The position numbers and the translations under genes were made by a program. Below are positions 19,504 through 28,452 of a stretch of 29,849 nt of DNA, one piece after another. The notes below the pieces were generated by a model, which saw only the letters and a list, made by a program, of their open reading frames with translations, was not told the DNA's origin and made no database searches. This DNA comes from Gyrodactylus bullatarudis. Its lineage: Eukaryota; Platyhelminthes; Monogenea; Gyrodactylidea; Gyrodactylidae. Location of the stretch: NCBI GenBank assembly GCA_012064415.1, contig SSNU01000324.1, forward strand, positions 1 to 29,849, written 5' to 3'. Positions within the stretch are counted from its first letter, which is position 1. Each line of letters begins with the position of its first letter.

Positions 19504-20230
19504 TAGTTAATATGAAGATGGGAATTTATGATTTTTACAAAATTCTTAATTTTTTCATCAAGAAATCGAAGGTTTTTTTGGAATCTAGATCATGAGGCCC
19601 TCTTTCACGATACGGAGAAAAAATTTAGAAAAAATCAATTTTTAAGGAAAATACGGCAAATTTCAAATCTTGGAGTAGTGCCAAATTCCCATTATATTGA
19701 ACTTTGAATTGAAAATTTTTGTTGATTTCAAGGTGAGAGAGTGATCAAAAGTTGATTTTTAGGATCACAATAAGACAAAAAAACCGATGATCATAATAAA
19801 ATTTTGACCAATTAGTCATTTTTCTGGGATCTTGAAATATCAAATTTCATCGACTTTCAAGTAGGGAAAATGATGAAAAAATAAAAATTTGATTTTGACA
19901 CGATTATGGGGTGATTCTTAAAACAAGTTTCAGCATATTTGATTTCTTTGACTAATTGTGATCCTGAAAACCAACTTTTGATCACTCTCTCACCTTGAAA
20001 TCAAGAAAAATTTTCAACTCAAAGTTCAATATAATGGGAATTTGGTACTACTCCAAGATTTCAAATTTGCCGTATTTTCCTTAAAAATTGATTTTTCTAA
20101 ATTTTTTCTCCGTATCGTGAAAGAGGGCCTCATGATCTAGATTCCAAAAAAACCTTGATCAAATTCGATTTCTTGATGAAAAAATTAAGAATTTTTTAAA
20201 AATCATAAATTCCCATCTTCATATTAACTA
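19504..20230 (+). mobile_element. Family A long-inverted-repeat element, copy A4 (complete, 723 bp)
   Basis: Ends are CTA-GTTAATATGAAGATGGG (19503-19521) and CCCATCTTCATATTAAC-TAG (20212-20231). The arms are about 260 bp, with order aaattcttaattttttcatc, gatcatgaggccctctttc, ggaaaatacggcaaatttc, gaactttgaattgaaaa, gtgagagagtgatcaaaa, then the centre (ccgatgatcataataaaatt, gatgaaaaaataaaaattt, ggggtgattcttaaaac) and the mirrored right arm. TA flanks both ends. No protein is encoded. It is the best reference copy of the family in the window. Confidence 0.85.
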
Positions 20231-20692
20231 GGTGTATATATATCGAGCCCGTGTAACAGTCTTTAGAGATCTGGTGAAATATAAGCTTCATTACTGAATA
20301 TTCACTTTATTTCTGAATGCTCATTATGTGTTCTTGATTTAAAATTTTTTTTTTAAGTAAAACTTTTTATTGAGAGCAGCAGATTTCTTTCTTCCTCTAG
20401 GGGCCAATTAGTCGCTGTTATTGTATATCCGCATTTAACTGCTTCAAATCTTTGAAATCGATGAAAATTTCGTGTTCGATAGTTGAAATAGTGGAAATTT
20501 GGTGCATTTTCGAAATTCATTTTTTTTCAGATTGAATTTTTTCAGAAATTTTTTAACTTCCACAACTTATTGGTTTATTTTATCATGGAATTCGAAAAAT
20601 AATTTTTTTTTCCTGACTTTGCGAAGAAAAATATTGAGATTTTTGTGAAAAAAAGTAAATCCTCATCTCAATTAGCTTTACATGATTAATGA

Positions 20693-22500
20693 CAGCAACT
20701 TCAATATATTTTATGCATTGGTTAGAAATACTTGTTCGTAATTGTAAACAGTTGAGAAAGAATAATTTATAATAGGGATCAATCAAATGTCTCGTGAAGC
20801 GAATAAAGATTTTAAAATTTCGATTATGAAATATTTTGTTCAAAACAAATACAGTTCGCCTGATGAAAAAAAGAAATCTTTGTTTACATTTTCTTCAATG
20901 AATCATCTTGATATCTCATGCATTATATCTTGGTATCATTTGTTCTACAGGGAAAATCAGAAACAATCTGAGGTGAAATGTACATTTCTTTTAGCATCAT
21001 CAGTGGCAATACTTTTATTATGATATGAGTTAAGAATTTTAATACTTGTTAAACCGTAGAGAATTATTTGAAATTGTAGAAATCAATTCCATAGAAAATT
21101 TATACTGGAAAATCTGAGTGAATCACTCAAGATTTTATGTCTTATACCAGTATTACAATTGGTCAGCTTAAGATCGGTTACATTCCCTTAATTCTAAAGG
21201 TACAATAAAATTGAAACTTTTTCCTTTTATTTTTAGACACAATCACCAGTAAATACAAAAGTTTGTTGGTCGAAAATCTACTTGGTTAGAATTGAATTTT
21301 TTTAGAATCCAAAGTTTGTTTAACTTAAAATACAAGTTTTAAGGTTGAGAAGAGCGGAACATCTCAGGGCGAATTGGAATTTTCCTGGCTTAGAGCTCGC
21401 TAAACATTTGTTGGAAACGCATTCCTTTTTTTGAGTGCTCACTTCGCAAAAATATTCATTCCCCGCGATAAACTGTTTTGAAAGTATATTTTTTCTAGAT
21501 TCTATAAAACTTTTTCTCAGCAACTGATTCGTCTTGAGATGACTTGATTTATTCAAAAAGACGTTCTTGAGTGAGGTGACTTGATCGGTTACCTGATTTA
21601 TTTTGATTCCAAATTTCATACTAACGATTTTTCATTTCTCAAGTTTATAGTGAGGAAGGACTTCTTTTCTTAAATTAAAACCATGAAAATGATGATGAGA
21701 TATATGAAGATCACTAACCTTTTATTCCTGAAACCCGGTAAAAAATTAAACGAACTATTTAGTTAAAATCCTGACTTTCAACGCTTGATATGTCTTATTC
21801 TCTGGAATCCATGAGTTCCGCTGGGTACTGTATAAGAAGTCTCAATTCCGGACCCTACACAATTGGATTGTTTGATAACAAATCTTGATAGCCTTGACAA
21901 AGCCTTTTAAATTTTCGAACTGTGAGACTTATTACCTGAAGGATAAAAAAACTGAAGGATTTATTAGAAATCAAACAGTTTAAGAACCTTAATAATGATA
22001 TTATTTTAGAAAATATTAATTCAGTTAACCAATCTTATTACCTAGCATCAAGATCAGCAAGCTATATTTTATAGCTGAATAGCTTGTTAATCTTGAAACC
22101 TGGTAACAAGTTTATAAAACTATTCTGTTAGTCTTAAGATTGTATACTCTGTTCAAAGTGTAACCATTGGTCGTAACAGATTTAGATAAAATTCTTCTAG
22201 AAATAATAACAAAATTTTATCTTAAATTAAAAAATAGTGAGAAGATAGAAATCCAATAGTCGGAAAAGAGAACGTGCACAATCAACGCTTGAAGAAAACG
22301 TTGACGGTATTCGTGATCATGTTGAATTTTGGGACCTTTTCAAACCACTTTTTAAATTTCATATTATTTTGAATAGATTTCACAATTTGTCACAAACTTG
22401 ACCGCAATCGACCGCAAGTTACAAGTTGACAGTATAATTATTTATTTTAAATCGTGTAGCCTGTTTGGAAAATTCTAAAATTGCCTTTATTTTAATATTT
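20693..22500. other. Stretch without recognisable gene
   Basis: Frames of 78 codons (plus, 20787-21023) and 99 codons (minus, 21320-21619) show no conserved motif, signal peptide or splice context that would support a gene. Around 22090-22120 gttaatcttgaaacctgg, then taacaagttta, resembles 11099-11131 beside the Penelope element (gttaatcttgttaccgag, taacaagttta). Confidence 0.35.
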
Positions 22501-22511
22501 CAAGAATTACG

Positions 22512-22533
22512 TTTATTATATAAAATATTTATT
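22512..22533 (-). terminator. Candidate polyadenylation signals of the GPCR gene
   Basis: Two AATAAA hexamers on minus (22533-22528 and 22517-22512) lie about 160-180 bp past the GPCR stop. In DNA this AT-rich such hexamers also occur by chance. Confidence 0.35.
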
Positions 22534-22694
22534 CCACCTTTTTCTTACATCAAACCGTCCTCATATACAATCGTGACAAGAGGTCTTTGACCGTAAAGTT
22601 AATCTTGTTTTGTTTAAAAAAAAATTTCTCTGATAAACTCTCTCTTCCAATGTAATAAAATAGTTGAGAAATCTGTCTTGGTTCATGGGTATTT

Positions 22695-23934
22695 TTATCT
22701 CTTCTTGTTGCAGTTGTTGAAAAGTCCCTTGAGCTCTTGTCGAAAGGAGGAACTCATAAATCCATAGATTATTAAATTTACAGCATTATTTATAAAGTAC
22801 AAATAGAATATATTGAGTTGCATCGCAATTATTTGCTTTACCTGCAACATGCTTGGAAAAAAAGTTAGAAAATGCACTATTGTCACAACACAAAGCATAG
22901 CCGCAGTTTTGAGATTTTGAATTCGCTGTTTATCCCGAGGACTCTTGTAGTGTTTCACAGAATTTATCAGGTTATTCTCTGGATCATCAATGTTTGTCTC
23001 GAGTGGACTACCAGCCTTACGCATTTGCTGGAGTTTCTCAGCAGTTGATGCGGTCCCTTTGAGCTTAAACTTTTTCTTAGCTTGCTAGTGGGGAAAATGA
23101 AAATTTATTCAACACATTTTTTGAAAGTTGAAAATTTCTTTAAACGACCGATACCTCATGTAATTTGGTTAGAAAAAATTGAGAAGATTTTTGAAATATT
23201 TGTTCGATTTTAATGGAGTTTACAAGAATTTCTAGAAAAAGTAGCAAAAAAGGGTTTTTTGTAAAGTGACGACTCAAAAGATTCCAATAATAAAAGAAAA
23301 AACTTACTCTGCTTACTGTACAATAAATGAGACTGTAGAAAATAAAATCAGACAGTATACACACACAGAATGTAGTCGTTTGAATATTTTGAGTATAATA
23401 CTGGAGCTGACTTAGGAAAGTGCCGTTGTCATGTTCGAATCTGCATTCATATTGCCCGTTATCACGAATGTAAAAATTGGCACAAGCTCCTGATAGAAAT
23501 CCTTGTATTAGAGCAAAACAAAATGCTGAGAATATTAACAACTTTGCTCTATTCAGGGTAATCGCCCTCTTAAATGGGAAGCATATGCAAAAGAATCTAT
23601 CTATAGCAATTATCATGAGAAGCATTGAACAAAACGGGATCATAGTTGACAATATAAAGTTATGTATGTAACATAATGCTTTGTATGGGACCTTGTATTC
23701 AACATATTCCATATAGATGGTGAATTGTATGACAAGGGTACAAGCGATTAGATCATTAATTGCCAACACTAGAATGAATAATGTTGACAAGAATTTATCC
23801 CTTTTTTGCAGGTATACTATCAAGACGATAATATTGCCCAGAGTTCCAATAACTGAAGTAAGAATAAGTTGGATCAAGCAACTTGTACTGCATTTAAATG
23901 AGGATTCTGTAATATTGTTGTTAGTAATGTTCAT
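22695..23934 (-). CDS. Class A (rhodopsin-like) GPCR, probable peptide-type orphan receptor, two exons
   Basis: Exon 1 is 23934-23308 (209 codons) and exon 2 is 23084-22695 (129 codons plus stop), giving 338 residues. The 223 bp intron has donor GTAAGT (23307-23302) and acceptor CCACTAG (to 23085), phase 0. The N-terminus has NIT glycosylation sites at 2 and 7. TM1 contains GTLGN (N34), TM2 LAIND (D61), C88 starts TM3, which ends IDRF (112-114, in place of DRY), and C164 in loop 2 can bond C88. TM4 lacks the usual Trp. TM6 has FLTFFP (P287) and TM7 NLIIY (312-316, in place of NPxxY). A basic KKKFKLK opens loop 3. Plasma-membrane receptor signalling through G proteins is expected; the ligand is unknown. 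An AATAAA lies on minus at 22533-22528 and another at 22517-22512. Confidence 0.85.
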
Positions 23935-23984
23935 AACGATAATTATCTTTATGCCCAGTCAATAAATCATGGAGCAAGTATAAA

Positions 23985-26547
23985 ATGGGACAAACTTTTT
24001 TGACATGATTTCATGATGCTTCTCCGGATTTGATTATTTTCAAATAAAAAATATGAGAAATTTATTCTTTGATAAATTTCCTGTTTATTCAAAATTAACC
24101 AATCAAATGAGAGTGGAGATATTGTTCAATGAAAACGTAAGAATAATCTAATTTCTCTGAACGAGATTATTGGTCGATGAAATATAAAAGTTTTTTTCAT
24201 GAATACTCTGCAATTCTATTGTTTAATGATTACTGGCAGTAATAATTATTATTGAAGGATTAAAAACACTAAAAAGACATTTCAAGCGATAAAAGCAATA
24301 ATCTATAGATATGAATTTTCTTTGCATTCTCATGTCGTTCGGTCTGGAATAAAGCTCACATCTAGCCCCTTTTTTATTCTCGAATATACTTTTGTTTAAA
24401 CCGTTACTTTATGAACTTTCAGAGTTATTTTCTTCTTGTTACATCAAAGTTAAAAAAAATTCCTTTCTCAGATGTATTTTTTTGCGTTTGGAGTATGAGA
24501 CCATTTCAAATAATGTAAAACATGTAATTTTATCACCTTCTAAATGAATGATGTTGAAAAAATTTTCAAAGACCATCGGACAGTTTATCTGTTACAGGAA
24601 TAATTGCCGACAATCTGATCAAGAGCAAAACTGGCTTTTCCTATTTTTGTTCGTATCTGAGAACAGTAATATTTTTACAGAATTCATACTCTATTCTATT
24701 CCTCTTTTTTGAGAGGAATTGGAAGGGTAAAATAGTTTTTTTTTCATTCATTTTTCTGAAATATTTATCAAGTGATGAGTAAATAATTATAATTGATATA
24801 TCATGAAGCACTTATTCTACTATTGCTATCAGTGGATATGATTTGTGATGAAACTATAGTTTCAATAGTATGTTTCTTCTTGAGGTATTTCACACGAAAT
24901 TAATTAGATGTTGAAATTATTTCTTCACAAATGAATAAAATTTTCCTGACTTTAGGATCAATAATAATTAGATTACACGCGGAATAATTGAAAATATTTG
25001 AAATACTTGATAAAAACTGGAGGTGACCTTTTTGTTTTTTCAAAAGGGTAAAAAATAAGAGCTCCAACACCAAACGGACAGAGTCAGGGACATCTCTTTA
25101 AAAAAGTGCTTAGGTCAAATTCAAAGTCTTTGTTTGCTCAGAAAATTTTAAAAAATGTGGTCATCAGATTGTTATTTTTTAATTATTATGGACTAAAATA
25201 ATGATTTTGTTCTTGTTCCCATAATAAAATTGTCAAAACGACGATTATTATTTCGTCTTTCTCGTTGAGGTCTATCATTCATGTTTATAATTGTATAATA
25301 TGTAATATAATGAGTGATACACAAAGAGTTTGAAATGAAAAAGGCTTTTTCATTTTTAAGACAAGAATTTCAATCAAAAATGTTTACGTTTTTTATTCAA
25401 ATCAAGTTTAATTTTTCAAATCAAACTTGAGGAAAAAGGAGGAATATTTTTTTTACAATTAAAAACAAGAGCTTTGAAGTTTTTTAGCATTTATATATAT
25501 TAAATAAACCATTCTGAAAATTATGGTTATCAAATCTCAGCTTAGGTATTTCAGAAATAAAAGATTTCATATTGATCCTCTTTTATCAGATATTTCAAGT
25601 TGAAGCGTATAGAAAAAGGTCCAGATCTTGGTTTTATGTATGCAATAAATTAATAAATGTGCTATTCATCAGTTCTCATATGTGAATGGCACTTATAAAC
25701 CGATAAATAAATCTCTCTAAAATTATATGCATCTTCATTTGCATGAACAGTCAACCACCCATAATACTGAATTTTCCTACCTTTACATGTTATACATGTC
25801 AGTAGGAATAGACCAAGAATAGTTCAAAAAATATATATATAACTTTATCGGAGTTTTTTAAAAGAGATGGCCATTGAGTTTCGGTTCCGACTGTACTTTA
25901 ACGTTAACCAAAAACTAATTTTTGTCCAAAATAATGAATTCTTATAAACTTAAATTACTTCAGTGCTTTTTGAGCTTACATTTATTCTCAATCCCTAAAC
26001 TTTTACTATTTTCTTCATAATTTTAGTTAGGATTACTTTGGATAAAACCTAGGGTCCTTACTTTTTTGTATTTATCTACATTAGATCAGCCCAGATAATA
26101 TTTTGAACTTAAGGATTAAGATAAATATGTCAGATTCAGAGGGTAAGAATACAGAATCCATAGAACATTAATATTTATAGGAAACATTTCGAAATGCTCA
26201 GCAAAGAGTTGTCTTGCTTTATTAAGCCTTGTCTCTGCGTGTCAGAAATGTGACACCAAAATTACTGGTACCTGGTTGGGAAAGATTTTTTTAGTCTTGA
26301 AGTAGATTCTCAGGATAAATTTGGCTTTACTTGTAAGCTGATGAGTATGCTACAAATATTCTTATAATCAATTGGCATCACCTTCTTTCTAATGAAAAAA
26401 GATAGAAGCCATCGGATGAAAAATATCTCAAATTAATCTCAATACTCATTAGTAGAGGATTTTAAATATTCAAGTCAGTTCTTCTTCTTGCTACACTTTT
26501 TTTGGGGAGTACACTCTATATCTTTACTTCCGATTTGAAAAAAATAA
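23985..26547. other. AT-rich intergenic stretch between GPCR and Kunitz-like genes
   Basis: No long frame or known family motif is visible on either strand. A small hairpin, cctacctttacatg then catgtcagtagg, lies at about 25779-25806. I recognised no transposon ends. Confidence 0.4.
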
Positions 26548-26553
26548 TTTTAT
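26548..26553 (-). terminator. Candidate polyadenylation signal of the Kunitz-like gene
   Basis: AATAAA on minus begins 13 bases after the stop codon, a close but usable distance. Confidence 0.45.
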
Positions 26554-26565
26554 TCAAAGACCAAA

Positions 26566-26823
26566 TCACATAATTTTTTTGTTGAGACATGATCCCTCAC
26601 AATGTCTTAAACTCGAAATAGATCTTCCAGCTTCCCAAGTGCAAAATTGACGCATACATTTCTGTGTGGTTACATTGAACCAATAACTTCCTGAACGAGA
26701 AGTACAGTTTTTTTCTAATGGCTCCGTGATACATGGCTGACGATAAAACAAATGATACACAAAAAACGATAATGTTTTCTCTAAGAGTAATACTCCGATA
26801 ATGCATAGAATGTATCTCATCAT
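26566..26823 (-). CDS. Small secreted Kunitz-like protein, 85 residues
   Basis: Residues 1-19 (MMRYILCIIGVLLLEKTLS) form a signal peptide, so the mature product is predicted to be secreted. One domain follows with six cysteines at 31, 40, 56, 61, 75 and 79. The spacing x8, x15, then x3 at the end is that of Kunitz/BPTI domains, and YWFNVTTQKC parallels the conserved YFYN...C strand. Two things differ from the family: C4 comes four residues after C3 (normally seven), and the position after C2 (P1, usually Lys/Arg in trypsin inhibitors) is Thr. NVT at 50 and NCT at 39 are possible glycosylation sites. It is a single exon with TATAAATA upstream and AATAAA just after the stop. Protease inhibition is possible but unproven; a loss of inhibitory function or a channel-directed or structural role cannot be excluded. 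Confidence 0.65.
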   Translation of the reverse strand: MMRYILCIIGVLLLEKTLSFFVYHLFYRQPCITEPLEKNCTSRSGSYWFNVTTQKCMRQFCTWEAGRSISSLRHCEGSCLNKKIM

Positions 26824-26858
26824 ACTTTTTCCTTTAATTTACAATTGATAAATATATA

Positions 26859-26866
26859 TATTTATA
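26859..26866 (-). promoter_or_regulatory. Candidate TATA box of the Kunitz-like gene
   Basis: TATAAATA on minus lies 36-43 bases before the ATG at 26823. That would give a leader of only about 10 bases, so either the start site is very close to the ATG or the match is chance in AT-rich DNA. Confidence 0.3.
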
Positions 26867-27242
26867 CATAAAGTTTTCGTATAGATTGAAACATCTGGAT
26901 TTTAACATACTTCTTAAATAAAAAATGTCTATTGCATTTTATTTAGATTACAAAACTTATTCTTCGATTTCTGTTGTGTTTCTTTAGAGCTTGAGACATG
27001 AAAATAATAAAATTGACATTACTATTCTTATGACCAATCGTGAATGTCTTGAACGGAAACACTATCCCAGGTCTTTGTCGATAAAATTGAAGAAAGGACT
27101 CAAATTCTATTAAACTTAATTTCTCCTCCAACCTTTCCCCTATTAGAGATTCTTCATACATGTCATTTTTTTATACTAACATCATGTCATTATTTTCTAC
27201 TTTTGATAGCTTTAAATACTTTGTCTCTATCAATAATTTTGA

Positions 27243-27486
27243 TATAATAAAGCTATTCTGGAAATAGTCTTCGCATATGCCGAAACCAAGAAACTATTCA
27301 TTTTTCAACAGAATTGAAGGCAAAAACATAAAATTAAGGAATTAAATTAAAGATTAAGAAATTTTGAGATCTGAAAATCCATTATTAAAAATTTTTGAGA
27401 GCTTCAAAATTGTGAGAAATATTGATCTGGGGACAAGGACAATAACAAAAAGATTTTTTTAGAGAAATCAAAAGACCATCAGAAGT
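27243..27486 (-). repeat. Dispersed repeat C, copy 2 (inverted relative to copy 1)
   Basis: Read on minus: gatggtcttttgatttctc, ctttttgttattgtcc, caaaaatttttaataatgga, caattctgttgaaaaatgaa, gcatatgcgaagactatttc. This is the same order as the plus copy at 16351-16580, about 80% identical by eye, 10.7 kb away. Confidence 0.7.
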
Positions 27487-27870
27487 TGTGTTAATTAATG
27501 AAAAAATTCTTCAAAAAGATTTTCTCATTAAATTTTTAGAGCAAATTTTCAGAATCACTAATTTTATTCAAGTTCATAAAATTAATATTTATTATTTTAG
27601 AACAAAAGTTGTTTTTCAATTACTTTTTGTTTAAATTTTAATTTTCAACACTTATAAAATATAACTAGATTAACGTTTGTAATCAGCATTTGTTGATTAA
27701 TTTTAACTCGGCTTGAAAATATCAAGAGGCTTTACGATATGAGAGATTAACAAATAAATAATCGCTGAAGGCTTCAATAGATGCCAATAGTCATCGAAAT
27801 TTCCTGAGATTTTTCAAATAAAATAAAAAATTTCTATTCTAAAAAATGATAAATAAAAGAAGGCTTTAAA
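27487..27870. other. AT-rich stretch without recognisable gene
   Basis: Nothing coding or repetitive was recognised. If the exon at 27871-27933 is real, this would hold its 3' untranslated region; an AATAAA on minus occurs only near 27590. Confidence 0.3.
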
Positions 27871-27933
27871 TCATTTGGCAGTGAACTCATCTTCGTCTTC
27901 AGCTCCTGTAATTTTTTCTTTAATCTCTTTAGA
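27871..27933 (-). CDS. Possible terminal coding exon (20 residues plus stop)
   Basis: On minus, a good acceptor (tttctaaacaagcttacag) is followed by 20 codons reading SKEIKEKITGAEDEDEFTAK and TGA. The stretch uses GAA, GAC, GAT and GAG in a row and is less AT-biased than its surroundings, as expected of an acidic protein tail. No upstream exon was found between 27934 and the piggyBac border at 28363; it would have to lie beyond the element, outside the window. The parent protein is not recognised. This could also be chance, or a fragment of a processed gene. Confidence 0.3.
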   Translation of the reverse strand, partial: SKEIKEKITGAEDEDEFTAK

Positions 27934-28362
27934 CTGTAAGCTTGTTTAGAAACAAAAGGCTCACAACTCATAAAAACTTTCAAGCTAAAACCCTGATCTG
28001 AATTCTATTGAAAGCTTAATTCACTTATTGGATAGTCTCTTGTGAAAATTAAGATAGAAAACTGGGATTCAAACGGCCTAATATTGAATATCCTTCAATT
28101 TTAAATTAAAAAATGCAAATTATCATGGGCTTTGAAGCGGTCTAAAGACAGAAATGAATTCTTATTTTTGATTAAAAATCAATTTTCATTAATTTGTATA
28201 TTTACTCATAAGTATGCCTTTCATCATTTATTTTTTTAGGACAAAATCACCATTGAAATTCAATTTTTAAACGAATTTTTGGAATGAAATGAAAATGAAA
28301 ACTAGTGAAAAGAAAAAATTTATATTTGAAATAAAACCAAAATACTTGAAAGTAAACCTGAT
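27934..28362. other. AT-rich stretch up to the piggyBac border
   Basis: No gene was recognised. It would be intron sequence if the terminal exon at 27871-27933 is real. Confidence 0.3.
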
Positions 28363-28424
28363 TTAACCCTCGCATTGGAAATAAAATTACTCACAAGTAT
28401 CATAAGCATGGGTCATTTAGACCC
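28363..28424 (-). repeat. piggyBac terminal sequence with TTAA and subterminal palindrome
   Basis: TTAA at 28363-28366, terminal CCCTCGCATTGG from 28367, then gggtcatttagaccc at 28410-28424. The left counterpart is outside the window, so the inverted-repeat pairing could not be tested here. Confidence 0.7.
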
Positions 28425-28452
28425 AGTCGTTAGAATATAAGCAAAATATTTA

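Larger units (their letters stand above)
18893..20692. mobile_element. Composite bounded by inverted family B arms
   Basis: The left arm (about 18905-19075) and the right arm (about 20500-20692, inverted) share gatgaggatttact, atatttttctt, ccatgataaaataaaccaat, ttgtggaa and gaaaaaatt in the same order, about 80% identical by eye. Ends are cctaattgaag on the left and tctcaattagct on the right. The interior is not family B: it holds a GC-richer segment (19075-19410) and complete family A copy A4. Either a family B element with two later insertions or two facing B fragments would give this. Confidence 0.55.

Noticed and set aside
17221..20235. CRISPR-like or satellite array suggested by repeated blocks
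   Set aside because: The blocks are dispersed transposon copies with long inverted arms, not short regular repeats with unique spacers, and the genome is eukaryotic.
20787..21023. 78-codon plus frame with a hydrophobic end
   Set aside because: The hydrophobic tail (LLASSVAILLL) is short and there is no family motif or gene context.
21320..21619. 99-codon minus frame
   Set aside because: No signal peptide, domain, codon-usage shift or transcript signal supports it; length is compatible with chance.
23477..23965. Two plus frames of 64 and 82 codons
   Set aside because: They are antisense shadows of GPCR exon 1.
26943..27161. 72-codon minus frame
   Set aside because: No signal peptide or recognised motif, and composition like the surrounding non-coding DNA.
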